From JAIXWP01 sp964428835 (GTDB lineage Bacteria; Bacteroidota; Bacteroidia; Flavobacteriales_D; Sanyastnellaceae), in NCBI GenBank assembly GCA_964428835.1, contig CAYRZQ010000017.1:4370-68369 (forward strand): a DNA stretch of 64,000 bases, in the 5' to 3' direction. The translations under genes were made by a program, and so were the position numbers. How positions within the stretch are numbered: position 1 is the stretch's first letter; each line of letters starts with the position of its first letter. Positions 1-8,104 of the stretch are shown here, in pieces. Below the pieces are notes generated by a model. That model had not been told where the DNA came from, did not search any database, and worked only from the letters and a program-made list of their open reading frames with translations.

Positions 1-323
1 GCTTGCTCTATGCTAAAACACTTAAATCCGGCCGCTTTCAGCTCTTGAATGAGCGGCAGTGTCTCATCGCGATGTTCCCATTCCACAGTCTCGGTAGCTC
101 CCAAGGCCGACTTCAAGACTTCACGGTGGGGTGGAGTTGGGGTGTAGCCGACACAGAAAATGCCTTTCAAAAGAAAGGCATCTGCTGTTCTAAATAAACT
201 CCCTACGTTCAATCCGCTGCGGATATTTTCCAATATCAAGACAACAGGAATTTTATTGCTCTCACGAAACTCCTCGGGCGTCATGCGCCCGAGTTGTTCC
301 ATGCTTAATTTCTGATGATTCAT
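1..323 (-). CDS. SPOUT (SpoU/TrmH-type) RNA methyltransferase, 3' part cut off by window edge
   Basis: The reverse strand reads open from an ATG at 323 to the edge (about 107 codons). The protein begins MNHQKLSMEQLGRMTPEEF and contains LENIRSGLNVGSLFRTADAF, which matches motif 1 of the SpoU class of SPOUT 2'-O-ribose methyltransferases (a conserved Asn-Val-Gly-x-x-x-Arg-Thr core). GYTPTPPHREVLKSALGA is the usual following segment. Such enzymes use S-adenosylmethionine to methylate tRNA or rRNA; the substrate cannot be judged from this part. It starts 1 bp after the sppA stop codon, so the two probably share a transcript. The C-terminal knot motifs lie outside the window. Confidence 0.85.
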   Translation of the reverse strand, partial: MNHQKLSMEQLGRMTPEEFRESNKIPVVLILENIRSGLNVGSLFRTADAFLLKGIFCVGYTPTPPHREVLKSALGATETVEWEHRDETLPLIQELKAAGFKCFSIEQ

Positions 324-324
324 C

Positions 325-2094
325 TTAGCGAATTACAATGAAGTACGGCAAACGCGCCTGTATTCCTCTTATGTTTTGAATAGATTTGAATTGCTCATAA
401 AATCTGAACTCATCACCCAAAACTTCCTTCATAATACTCGCTTGTTTTTGTCCTGTCAAATCTGCTACCAACTCCTCAAATGGATCTTTCATTTTTGGAT
501 AATCGATGGTGCTATACTCGCTGATTCCAGCTTTTTCAGCGGCATACTTAATTGCTGCACGCATATCTCCCAACTCATCCACAAGTCCCAAACCAAGCGC
601 ATCCTCACCGCTCCATACGCGGCCTTGACCGATGCTGTCAACTTCTGCTTGCGTCTTCTTTCTTCCTGCTGCTACTTTAGATGTAAAGTCATCATAAATC
701 TGTGCTACCATATTTTGCATCACTTTCATTTCATATTCATCCAATGGCTTGGTGACAGTCAATGCATCCGAGTGCGCGTTGGTTTCATAAGTGTCGAATG
801 TCAATCCGATTTTGTTATTCAAAAATTTCTGCATGTTTGGAATGACCCCAAAGACTCCGATTGAACCTGTGATGGTGTTTGGATTGGCAAAAATTCTATC
901 AGCACTGCACGCGATATAATATCCGCCACTCGCTGCATAGTCGCCCATACTCACAATCAAAGGCTTGCCGCTCTTTTTGATCAATTCAGTCTCTCTCCAA
1001 ATCACATCCGATGCAAGTGCGCTACCACCTGGTGAATTCACACGGAACACGATCGCCTTCACTTTCTCGTTTTCACGGGCTTCTTTCAAGGCATTCGCTA
1101 TTCTATCACTGCCTATTGTTTGATCATCGCCTTCACCACTCTCAATAGCTCCTTCAGCATACACTACAGCAATTTGAGTGTCTTTCGAATCTTCTTTTAC
1201 TGAACTCTTTCGGTATTCTGCCACTGATATAAACTCTATATCATCTTTACTATCCGCTGCGATACCCAGTTTTTCTTTCATGTTATTCATGATTTCATCA
1301 CGATACACAAGGCCGTTTACGAGACCACTCTTTTTAAGCACATCATTGTCCATTAATGATATAGAGTCGGCAGCCTGGTTTAGAAAATCAATGCTCACAT
1401 TGCGCTCTTTCGAGATACCTTCCAACATTGTCTTCCAAATGTCACCAACATAAGTACTGATTTGTTGACGATTTTCTGGAGTCATTTGTTCGTACATAAA
1501 TGGCTCTACAGCACTTTTGAATTTGTTGTTTGGGCCACGAATAACTTGAGCTTCGATTTCGAGTTTGTCAAACATCTTTTTGAAAAACATGAGTTCTGAT
1601 GACAAACCGCGCCAGTCAAATGTACCTGTTGGGAACATATAGACTTCATTCGCAGCAGAGGCTATGTAGTAGCCGCCTTGCATATAGTTCTCGCCATACG
1701 CAACAATCCATTTACCGCTATTTTTAAAATCTAATAAGGCGTTGCGTACGTCAAGCATCGTGCTGGGAGCAGCAGAAAATAGCTCCACTTCGAGAAACAA
1801 ACCTTTTATCTTATCATCGCTTTTAGCAGCTTCCAATGCCTCATAAAGGTGATTTAAACCAAGAGAACTTTCACTCGAAAACCCACTCCCATTGAAGTTA
1901 AAACTGTTCTCGCTTGCGCGATCTACGATTGCCTGATTGAGTTTTAAGTGAAGGACAGAGTTGTTTTTTACACTCACCTTTTCTTCACCACCCGATGCTG
2001 CCACTGCAATCATGATGATGAATAATACTATCACCAAGAAAAATGCTGCGAACGTTCCGAGCATTGAGGCTAATACATTTTTTATAAAATTCAT
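325..2094 (-). CDS. sppA: Signal peptide peptidase SppA, 67K type
   Basis: A 589-residue membrane-anchored serine protease that degrades cleaved signal peptides. One N-terminal transmembrane segment (about residues 5-33) is followed by two tandem ClpP-like domains, the 67K SppA arrangement. In the E. coli enzyme the dyad is a Lys in the N-terminal half and a Ser in the C-terminal half. Here the Lys is K193 in KFKSAVEPF and the Ser is S389 in GDYAASGGYYIA. The oxyanion-region motif NSPGGSALAS is at about 353-362. Length is normal for the family. It is first in a unit with the SPOUT methyltransferase, and a good promoter precedes it. Confidence 0.95.
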   Translation of the reverse strand: MNFIKNVLASMLGTFAAFFLVIVLFIIMIAVAASGGEEKVSVKNNSVLHLKLNQAIVDRASENSFNFNGSGFSSESSLGLNHLYEALEAAKSDDKIKGLFLEVELFSAAPSTMLDVRNALLDFKNSGKWIVAYGENYMQGGYYIASAANEVYMFPTGTFDWRGLSSELMFFKKMFDKLEIEAQVIRGPNNKFKSAVEPFMYEQMTPENRQQISTYVGDIWKTMLEGISKERNVSIDFLNQAADSISLMDNDVLKKSGLVNGLVYRDEIMNNMKEKLGIAADSKDDIEFISVAEYRKSSVKEDSKDTQIAVVYAEGAIESGEGDDQTIGSDRIANALKEARENEKVKAIVFRVNSPGGSALASDVIWRETELIKKSGKPLIVSMGDYAASGGYYIACSADRIFANPNTITGSIGVFGVIPNMQKFLNNKIGLTFDTYETNAHSDALTVTKPLDEYEMKVMQNMVAQIYDDFTSKVAAGRKKTQAEVDSIGQGRVWSGEDALGLGLVDELGDMRAAIKYAAEKAGISEYSTIDYPKMKDPFEELVADLTGQKQASIMKEVLGDEFRFYEQFKSIQNIRGIQARLPYFIVIR

Positions 2095-2119
2095 GTTGTG
2101 TTTTTTCTAATTAACAGCT

Positions 2120-2147
2120 CAAAAATAATTAGAGTATTGTAAATCAA
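2120..2147 (-). promoter_or_regulatory. Bacteroidota-type promoter of sppA
   Basis: On the reverse strand a -7 element TATTTTTG (plus 2120-2127, fits TAnnTTTG) is preceded by TTG (plus 2145-2147) with 17 bp between. This matches the -33/-7 promoter of Bacteroidota. It leaves a leader of about 20 nt before sppA. Confidence 0.55.
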
Positions 2148-2222
2148 GCGCAACGAATACATAAACGGCTCGTTTTCCTATTTAAAGGCGCATTTTCATT
2201 TTTAAGGTACCGACATTGGTGC

Positions 2223-2230
2223 TACTTTCG
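2223..2230 (+). promoter_or_regulatory. -7 promoter box of folK, leaderless spacing
   Basis: TACTTTCG (TAnnTTTG with one mismatch) ends 6 nt before the ATG at 2237. Transcription would start at or next to the start codon. Confidence 0.45.
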
Positions 2231-2236
2231 TGCCTG

Positions 2237-2734
2237 ATGAATACAAATACCGTAGTGTTGTGCATAGGAGGAAATCTCGGTGATAGACTTGAAAATCTTG
2301 AGGAAACCAGAGATTTTATTGAGTTTAATATTGGCGATATTGTCGAGGCATCCTCAATTTATGAGTCGCCAGCGTGGGGTATGGAGGCTGCTCCTGAGTT
2401 TTTAAACCAAATCCTAGTGGTTAAAAGCACTCTTAACCATCTGCAATTGTTGAATGAAATAAAGGAACTGGAGGAGTTTTACGGCCGCACCCGCGTTGCT
2501 GGAAAATATACCTCACGTGAAATGGACGTTGATATCATTTATTTCAACGAGGATGTATTAGAGGATGAAAAGATCACAGTCCCACACCCAAGATTACAAG
2601 AACGCAAATTCGTGCTGACTCCTCTCGCTGAAGTACTGCCAGAATTTGTTCATCCAGTATTGAAAAAATCAAGTGTCGAACTCCTCAAGGATTGTCAAGA
2701 TACTGCAATGGTAAAGAAAGTTGACGCCTTATAA
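2237..2734 (+). CDS. folK: 2-amino-4-hydroxy-6-hydroxymethyldihydropteridine diphosphokinase
   Basis: A 165-residue HPPK, which transfers pyrophosphate from ATP to 6-hydroxymethyl-dihydropterin in folate synthesis. Motifs: LCIGGNLGDRLENL near the N-terminus, ESPAWGM, and the signature TSREMDVDIIYFN followed by PHPRLQERKFVLTPLAEVLP. I chose the ATG at 2237 because it begins directly before the conserved beta strand and fits the promoter; an ATG at 2216 in the same frame would add seven unconserved residues. The 3' end overlaps the following kinase gene by 14 bp, so the two are probably translated together. Confidence 0.93.
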   Translation: MNTNTVVLCIGGNLGDRLENLEETRDFIEFNIGDIVEASSIYESPAWGMEAAPEFLNQILVVKSTLNHLQLLNEIKELEEFYGRTRVAGKYTSREMDVDIIYFNEDVLEDEKITVPHPRLQERKFVLTPLAEVLPEFVHPVLKKSSVELLKDCQDTAMVKKVDAL

Positions 2735-3383
2735 GTACATAAGCATTGAGGGAAACATAGGTGCAGGCAAGACAAGCCTCGCCACGCGACTTGCTCAGTT
2801 GTGGGGTGCGAGATTGGTCTTGGAGGAATTTGCCGACAATCCTTTTTTACCCAAATTCTACCAACAGCCAGAGAGGTACGCATTTCCTCTGGAATTGAGT
2901 TTTCTATCGGAGCGTTTTTCGCAATTGAAAAAAGAGGTTTCTAATGACGATATGTTTGCTCCGCTCGTTGTGAGTGATTATATCATTTCGAAGTGTCAGA
3001 TTTTTGCGAAAAACAACCTTCAATCCGATGAATATCAGCTTTTTTTGAAAATGTTTGAATTGGTAGAAGCTTCTGTGCCTAAGCCTGACCTCGTAGTATA
3101 TCTTTATAAAAGTTCACCTAAATTATTATCCAATATCAAAGGAAGAGGGCGTGATTACGAACAGAATATTTCAGCAGAATATTTGGAGAATATTCATGCA
3201 CAGTATATGGAGTTTATTCGACAACATGAAGAACTTCGCGTAGTGATTGTAGATACAGAGCAATTGGATTTTGTAAACAATCCCAAACATTATTTAATGA
3301 TTCAACAAATCTTTCAGCGAGAATACCCTAAAGGGATTACCAGAGTTACTCTTGATGACTCAAGTCAATCGGGTGAGTTGTAG
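2721..3383 (+). CDS. Deoxynucleoside kinase (dNK/dGK family) with TTG start
   Basis: A 220-residue kinase for nucleoside salvage. The P-loop GNIGAGKT at residues 11-18 follows KYISIE, and the family pattern continues with LVLEEFADNPFLPKFY, a DYIISKCQIFA segment (equivalent to the DRS region) and RGRDYEQNISAEYLENIHAQY, the LID/arginine region of deoxynucleoside kinases. The base it prefers cannot be told from sequence. The start must be the TTG at 2721: an in-frame stop lies at 2712-2714 and the P-loop begins only 10 codons later. It overlaps the end of folK (operon) and is convergent with the GH5-like gene, overlapping it by 19 bp. Confidence 0.85.
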   Translation: MTPYKYISIEGNIGAGKTSLATRLAQLWGARLVLEEFADNPFLPKFYQQPERYAFPLELSFLSERFSQLKKEVSNDDMFAPLVVSDYIISKCQIFAKNNLQSDEYQLFLKMFELVEASVPKPDLVVYLYKSSPKLLSNIKGRGRDYEQNISAEYLENIHAQYMEFIRQHEELRVVIVDTEQLDFVNNPKHYLMIQQIFQREYPKGITRVTLDDSSQSGEL

Positions 3384-4885
3384 CGCGTAGAACTAAACCT
3401 CCTAAAGAAGCGACTCCACGGACTATACTCCAATTTGCGCAATGTTATAGTTCCGAAATCCAATGTAAGTGTTCCCCCTTCTTGCTTTGCAACAGAAGGA
3501 TCAAAATGATAATAACCCTTCTCATGCTCCAATGCACTTACCATCCAGTGATAAAATTTATACTCACTAAATAATTCAAATGTGCCATCAGCTTTTGTAG
3601 TTGTAAAATGATGATCGATAAAGGATTCATTCCACGCTAAAATCCCTGCTCCTTCAATAGGATTACCTTCTATATCTACTACTTTACCCTTTATTGAAAA
3701 GTAGGAGTGAGAACTAAAATTGTAATAATTATCTGGACATACACACGGTCCTGGGGTGTATTCAGAAATGATATTTTTCAGTTCCTTCCCTAGATTTTTT
3801 AATGTGCCAGGCACTTGTTCGCCGTTGGATAGAGTGGTGTTGCCTTCGTGCGATACTAGTCCTAGGTAAGACTGATGAAAACCACCCCAGTTGTCGTCTT
3901 TGAACTGCCACCAGCTATAGCCAAGTCCACCACAGCGAAAAGTTTGATCATACGTTTTTTTTGCAAATTTTACTTGAGCAGAATAAGGAATACTGTCATT
4001 GTCAGCGGGAACGCCCGTTTCACCGAGTATCCAAGGTTTATTTACAAACTTTTGATACCAATAAATTTCACTTCGAACTTGATCCGGTTCATATTCATAA
4101 GGGTGAAAAGAGATAAAGTCAACCTGAACAAGATTAGGGTCCCAAACGAACACTTCTCGCTGTGATGCGAGACCGATAGTACTCAGTTGTTTAGAGTTAG
4201 ACTTTACAATGTCATTCCATTTCAGCGTGGCGAAATAAACTTCTTCTTTTGTATGCGGAACGGAGTCAAAATATAACGGTTCATTTAGAAGATCCCAAGC
4301 CATAATCTCGGGTCGGTCACCAAACTCCTTTACCATGCGATAAAGAATGCGGTCAAGTTTTGGGATATTGGGAAGCATGTTGTGACCAAGGATGAGCTTT
4401 AGATTTTTTTTATTAGCAATATCCAACACCTCTCTTACACATTGTTCCCACTTCAACCACTGCGTCTGATCGTTCAAATCATACTCCGTAATTGTCCAAT
4501 TATCGCTAAAGGCGCGCATTTTTACCCTAGGGTCGGTCTTTTGCTGCGTCACCACAGGCAGCGTTAAACCTTTTAATCGAATGGTATTAAAGCCCATGTC
4601 AGCAATCATTTGAAAGTCTTTTTCAAGCTCTTTCAAACTGCTCTCGCGATCATGGGTGCTAAATTTGTTGTCCTTTTCATATCCAGGAAAACGACTTGCC
4701 CAAAACTCACCATCCTTTTCTCGGATGATTGTTTTGTAATTCACACAAACGACTGAGAAAGGCTTGCCATTGCAATAAAAGGAATCACCTTTAAGCGTTA
4801 CAAACTCTTTGTGGCGTTGAACATTAATGATGTAGAAAACTACACCAATGACAAGAGGTATGGAAAAAATGAATGCTTTTTTCAT
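3365..4885 (-). CDS. GH5-like glycoside hydrolase with C-terminal carboxypeptidase-regulatory-like domain
   Basis: A 506-residue exported or membrane-anchored protein with an N-terminal hydrophobic segment (residues 3-20). The cellulase-superfamily (alpha/beta)8 barrel is recognised by MGFNTIRLKG, AWDLLNEPLY (acid/base Glu E202), FISFHPYEY and ILGETGVP (nucleophile E289), then GLGYSWWQFKDD. Residues about 395-470 (IKGKVVDIEGNPIEGAGILAW) form a CarboxypepD_reg-like beta-sandwich. The substrate is unknown; a beta-glycan such as a glucan or mannan is likely from the clan. The start codon follows a terminator hairpin with almost no leader, which is unusual. It is separated from sucD by that terminator and lacks a T9SS domain. 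Confidence 0.75.
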   Translation of the reverse strand: MKKAFIFSIPLVIGVVFYIINVQRHKEFVTLKGDSFYCNGKPFSVVCVNYKTIIREKDGEFWASRFPGYEKDNKFSTHDRESSLKELEKDFQMIADMGFNTIRLKGLTLPVVTQQKTDPRVKMRAFSDNWTITEYDLNDQTQWLKWEQCVREVLDIANKKNLKLILGHNMLPNIPKLDRILYRMVKEFGDRPEIMAWDLLNEPLYFDSVPHTKEEVYFATLKWNDIVKSNSKQLSTIGLASQREVFVWDPNLVQVDFISFHPYEYEPDQVRSEIYWYQKFVNKPWILGETGVPADNDSIPYSAQVKFAKKTYDQTFRCGGLGYSWWQFKDDNWGGFHQSYLGLVSHEGNTTLSNGEQVPGTLKNLGKELKNIISEYTPGPCVCPDNYYNFSSHSYFSIKGKVVDIEGNPIEGAGILAWNESFIDHHFTTTKADGTFELFSEYKFYHWMVSALEHEKGYYHFDPSVAKQEGGTLTLDFGTITLRKLEYSPWSRFFRRFSSTRYNSPD

Positions 4886-4890
4886 AAAAA

Positions 4891-4920
4891 AAAACCTGAA
4901 TGATTAAGCATTCAGGTTTT
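4891..4920 (-). terminator. Intrinsic terminator after sucD, abutting the next start codon
   Basis: On the reverse strand an 8-bp stem CCTGAATG/CATTCAGG with a 6-nt loop is flanked by AAAA and followed by a run of nine T. The ATG of the GH5-like gene comes directly after the T run, so the terminator occupies that gene's whole leader. Confidence 0.8.
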
Positions 4921-4933
4921 GTATAAGTAATGT

Positions 4934-4941
4934 CAAATATA
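4934..4941 (-). promoter_or_regulatory. Possible -7 box for the GH5-like gene, upstream of the terminator hairpin
   Basis: On the reverse strand TATATTTG matches TAnnTTTG exactly and lies just after the sucD stop. Transcripts from here would run through the hairpin at 4891-4920 before reaching the start codon. The -33 TTG is poor (TTC). Confidence 0.35.
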
Positions 4942-4949
4942 CTAATCTT

Positions 4950-5819
4950 CTAGCCGAGAACTTCTTTCATCTTTGCTCCGATCTCTGCTGGGCTATCCAC
5001 CACATGGATACCGCACTCACGCATGATGCGTTTCTTAGCAGCAGCAGATTCGTTTTCGCCGCTTACGATGGCACCTGCGTGCCCCATAGTACGTCCCTTT
5101 GGAGCTGTTTCACCTGCGATGAAGCCTACAACAGGCTTGGTACCATTTTCTTTAATCCAACGCGCAGCCTTTGGCTCAAGTTCACCACCAATCTCACCAA
5201 TCATGATGATACCTTTGGTTGCTGGATCAGCCATGAGCAATTGAACAGCTTCAAGGGTAGTCGTTCCGATGATGGGATCGCCGCCTATTCCGATCGCTGT
5301 TGTCACGCCGAGTCCAGCTTTGGCCACTTGGTCTGCCGCTTCATAGGTAAGAGTACCTGATTTTGAAACGATACCAACAGTGCCTTGCTTGAACACGAAA
5401 CCAGGCATGATACCCACCTTCGCTTCACCAGCAGTGATAACACCTGGACAGTTTGGACCAATCAATTTCACGTCGCGGTCTTTCACATATTCTTTAGCCT
5501 TCAACATATCCGCTACTGGAATACCTTCCGTAATGGTGATGATGACTTTGATTCCTGCATCGGCAGCTTCCATGATAGCGTCAGCCGCAAATGCTGGCGG
5601 AACGAAGATGATTGAAACGTCTGCCCCAGCTTGAGCTACAGCATCAGCTACTGTGTTGAACACAGGCTTTCCAAGGTGTGTTTGTCCACCTTTGCCTGGC
5701 GTAACACCGCCAACAACGTTTGTTCCGTATGCAATCATTTGCTCGGCATGGAAGGTTCCTTCGCTGCCTGTAAAGCCTTGTACAATGACTTTTGAATCTT
5801 TTCCTACAAGTACGCCCAT
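4950..5819 (-). CDS. sucD: Succinyl-CoA ligase (ADP-forming) subunit alpha
   Basis: A 289-residue TCA-cycle enzyme subunit that forms ATP (or GTP) and succinate from succinyl-CoA with the beta subunit SucC. The CoA-binding Rossmann domain starts with VIVQGFTGSEGTFH and VGGVTPGKGGQTHLG. The ligase domain has GPNCPGVI, SKSGTLTYEAA and the phosphorylated His H247 in KGRTMGHAGAIV. Length and ends fit the family. SucC is not next to it. It is divergent from mnmE with only 43 bp between, and is ended by a clear terminator. Confidence 0.97.
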   Translation of the reverse strand: MGVLVGKDSKVIVQGFTGSEGTFHAEQMIAYGTNVVGGVTPGKGGQTHLGKPVFNTVADAVAQAGADVSIIFVPPAFAADAIMEAADAGIKVIITITEGIPVADMLKAKEYVKDRDVKLIGPNCPGVITAGEAKVGIMPGFVFKQGTVGIVSKSGTLTYEAADQVAKAGLGVTTAIGIGGDPIIGTTTLEAVQLLMADPATKGIIMIGEIGGELEPKAARWIKENGTKPVVGFIAGETAPKGRTMGHAGAIVSGENESAAAKKRIMRECGIHVVDSPAEIGAKMKEVLG

Positions 5820-5849
5820 GGAATTATAAATTTTGCCGCGAAAATAAGC

Positions 5850-5857
5850 GAACTTTG
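5850..5857 (+). promoter_or_regulatory. Putative -7 box of mnmE, leaderless spacing
   Basis: GAACTTTG (one mismatch to TAnnTTTG) ends 5 nt before the GTG start of mnmE. It is weaker than the other boxes and supported mainly by the repeated spacing. Confidence 0.3.
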
Positions 5858-5862
5858 CCCCC

Positions 5863-7248
5863 GTGAATCATATTTCTGACGAAACCATCTGCGCATTATC
5901 AACACCTCCCGGAATTGGGGGGATTGCAGTAGTGCGTATTTCAGGCAATTCGGCCTTTTCAATTGCTGAAAAAATTTTTTCCAAAAAAATCCAAAATGTT
6001 GAATCCCACAAGGCCATCCACGGATGGGTAATGGATAATGAGGAAAAAGTGGACGAGGTTGTATTGACCTTATTCAAGGGCCCCCGCTCATTCACGGGCG
6101 AAGACACGGTAGAAATCGCATGCCACGGTTCGAGCTTCATCCAACAACGCATCATTGAGCTTCTGCTGTCCAAGGGTGCGCGCATGGCGACTCATGGAGA
6201 GTTCACGATGCGAGCTTATCTCAATGGCCGTATGGACCTCAGTCAGGCCGAAGCAGTGGGAGACCTTATAGCGGCCGAATCAGCCGCAGCCCACAAACAG
6301 GCTATCCACCAAATGCGTGGCGGTTTCTCCAAAGAAATCAATGGACTCCGTGACAAACTCATTCATTTTGCCTCTATGGTAGAACTGGAGTTGGATTTTG
6401 CTGAAGAGGACGTAGAATTCGCGAATAGAGCTCAATTGACCAATCTTATTAATGAAATAAAATCGGTAGTCGATCATCTAAGAGGTTCATTCAAGTTGGG
6501 AAATGCCATTAAAAATGGTGTGCCTGTTGCCATTGTGGGAGCTCCCAATATGGGCAAGTCCACTTTGCTCAATGCATTACTCAACGAAGAACGCGCTATC
6601 GTATCGGACATCGCGGGCACAACGCGTGATACAGTAGAAGATAGTGTGAGTATTGACGGGGTCAAGTTCAAGTTCATTGACACCGCAGGCATTCGCGAAA
6701 CTTCCGATACAATAGAGAAGATGGGGATTGAAAGAAGTCTCGCAAAAGTTCAACAGGCAGCGATCGTGCTAGTCCTATTTGACGCGGCTTTTGATAATTC
6801 GCGCGAAGTCATTGATTTTATCGAAACAGTTAGATCAGCAAAGCAGCCAGATGCAATATTATTATTAATAGGAAATAAAATTGATAATACCGAACGATCA
6901 CTCGGTGATATCGAACGTTTGCTCGGTTTACAAGACGAACTTTTGGTGATGAGTGCAAAGAACGGCCACGGCGTTGATGACCTCAAGCACCGACTGCAGC
7001 GTTACATAGGCGAGGGAACGGTAAACAGCGGCGAAACCATCGTTACAAATATCCGTCACTTCGAAGCGCTCACACTCGCTTCACACTCACTCCAAGATGT
7101 TATGGATGGCCTCGAAAACCGCGTCACAGGCGACTTCCTCGCCATCGATATCCGCAAGACACTCTACCACCTCGGCGACATCACTGGTCAAATCAACGCC
7201 GACGATCTCCTCAATTCAATTTTTTCTAAGTTCTGTATTGGGAAGTGA
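5863..7248 (+). CDS. mnmE: tRNA uridine-5-carboxymethylaminomethyl(34) synthesis GTPase MnmE
   Basis: A 461-residue GTPase that, with MnmG, adds the cmnm5 group to wobble U34 of several tRNAs. The N-terminal tetrahydrofolate-binding domain (1-120) begins ISDETICALSTPPGIGGIAV. The G domain has G1 GAPNMGKS (225-232), TTRDT (253-257), DTAG (273-276) and NKID (338-341). The helical domain closes with the invariant C-terminal CIGK, with C458 present. Translation starts with GTG at 5863; the conserved N-terminus leaves no other choice. A tandem repeat begins 6 bp after the stop codon. Confidence 0.97.
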   Translation: MNHISDETICALSTPPGIGGIAVVRISGNSAFSIAEKIFSKKIQNVESHKAIHGWVMDNEEKVDEVVLTLFKGPRSFTGEDTVEIACHGSSFIQQRIIELLLSKGARMATHGEFTMRAYLNGRMDLSQAEAVGDLIAAESAAAHKQAIHQMRGGFSKEINGLRDKLIHFASMVELELDFAEEDVEFANRAQLTNLINEIKSVVDHLRGSFKLGNAIKNGVPVAIVGAPNMGKSTLLNALLNEERAIVSDIAGTTRDTVEDSVSIDGVKFKFIDTAGIRETSDTIEKMGIERSLAKVQQAAIVLVLFDAAFDNSREVIDFIETVRSAKQPDAILLLIGNKIDNTERSLGDIERLLGLQDELLVMSAKNGHGVDDLKHRLQRYIGEGTVNSGETIVTNIRHFEALTLASHSLQDVMDGLENRVTGDFLAIDIRKTLYHLGDITGQINADDLLNSIFSKFCIGK

Positions 7249-7253
7249 GGGGG

Positions 7254-7364
7254 GAATGAGAACGAGAACATGAACGAGAACGGGAAAATTCTGAATTCGG
7301 AATTCTTGTCCTCGTTCTTGTTCTTGTTCTCGTTCTCGTTCTTGTTCTTGTTCTCGTTCTTGTT
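7254..7364 (+). repeat. Hexamer tandem-repeat hairpin cassette between mnmE and tcdA
   Basis: The left arm has about five GAACGA-like hexamers (7254-7283). The centre is ATTCTGAATTCGGAATTC (7288-7305). The right arm has nine CTYGTT hexamers (7311-7364). The arms are reverse complements in pattern, so the whole can fold into a long imperfect hairpin. The same 18-nt centre recurs at 18308-18325 beside another GAAC hexamer array. Confidence 0.85.
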
Positions 7365-7366
7365 CT

Positions 7367-7374
7367 TACTTTCG
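7367..7374 (+). promoter_or_regulatory. -7 promoter box of tcdA next to the repeat
   Basis: TACTTTCG ends 4 nt before the ATG at 7379. Upstream TTG triplets suitable for a -33 element occur only inside the CTYGTT repeat (7342-7344 and 7348-7350, gaps of 22 and 16 bp). Confidence 0.4.
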
Positions 7375-7378
7375 CCCC

Positions 7379-8104
7379 ATGAATGATATATCCTGGCTGT
7401 CTCGCACGCAGTTGATGATTGGCGAAGAGAAAATTAGAGTTTTGAATAATAGTCACGTCCTTGTGGTGGGAATGGGGGGGGTGGGCTCGTTTGCAGCAGA
7501 GTTTGTCGCGAGGGCAGGGGTTGGACAAATGACTATCATCGATGGTGATGTGGTGGATCCGACCAATCGAAATCGCCAACTTCCCGCATTGGCCACCAAT
7601 CACGGTGTTTCGAAGGCAGATATCATGGCCGAACGATTGCTCGCCATAAGTCCGGAGCTCAAACTAACAGTGGTGAAAGAATTTGTAAATCCAGAAATGG
7701 TGCGACAACACCTTGAGGGAAAACCAGATTTTTTAATTGACGCTATTGATAGCATCACGCCCAAATTGACTTTTCTCGCTACAGCTCATGAGTTTGGTAT
7801 TCCAATGGTGAGCAGCATGGGGGCAGGGGGAAAGTTCGACCCAACACAACTTCGTGTGGTCGATATCTCAAAAACATACAACTGCCCTTTTGCTCAACAA
7901 GTGCGAAAAAACTTGAAGGACAAAGGAATATATAAGGGAATACAAGTCGTGTTTAGTCCCGAAGAACCAATGAAAGAAAGCATCATGCTCACCGATGGCA
8001 AAAACTATAAGAAGTCTGCTTACGGCACGATGTCATACCTACCCGCCACCTTTGGTTCGGTGGCGGCTTCGGTGGCGATACGCTACTTAATTAATCGTAC
8101 TTAG
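7379..8104 (+). CDS. tcdA: tRNA threonylcarbamoyladenosine dehydratase TcdA (ThiF/E1-like)
   Basis: A 241-residue E1-like enzyme that uses ATP to cyclise t6A37 of tRNA to ct6A. Seen: the N-terminal R-x-Q-L-M-I-G start typical of the group, the nucleotide-binding VLVVGMGGVGSFAAEFVARAGVG (27-49), DGDVVDPTNRNRQ, DAIDSITPKLTF and SSMGAGGKFDPTQLRVVDI. The C-terminal VVFSPEEP and GTMSYLPATFGSVAAS also match TcdA/CsdL. Length is slightly under the E. coli protein. Its last 14 bp overlap the 3' end of a small gene on the other strand. Confidence 0.93.
   Translation: MNDISWLSRTQLMIGEEKIRVLNNSHVLVVGMGGVGSFAAEFVARAGVGQMTIIDGDVVDPTNRNRQLPALATNHGVSKADIMAERLLAISPELKLTVVKEFVNPEMVRQHLEGKPDFLIDAIDSITPKLTFLATAHEFGIPMVSSMGAGGKFDPTQLRVVDISKTYNCPFAQQVRKNLKDKGIYKGIQVVFSPEEPMKESIMLTDGKNYKKSAYGTMSYLPATFGSVAASVAIRYLINRT

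Noticed and set aside
3..197. Plus-strand frame at the left edge
   Set aside because: The minus strand here encodes a clear SPOUT methyltransferase in continuous frame from 323 to the edge.
7226..7603. Reverse-strand frame with a long Arg-Thr repeat opposite mnmE/tcdA
   Set aside because: It is the antisense reading of the CTYGTT hexamers and of tcdA, with no start signal or family match.
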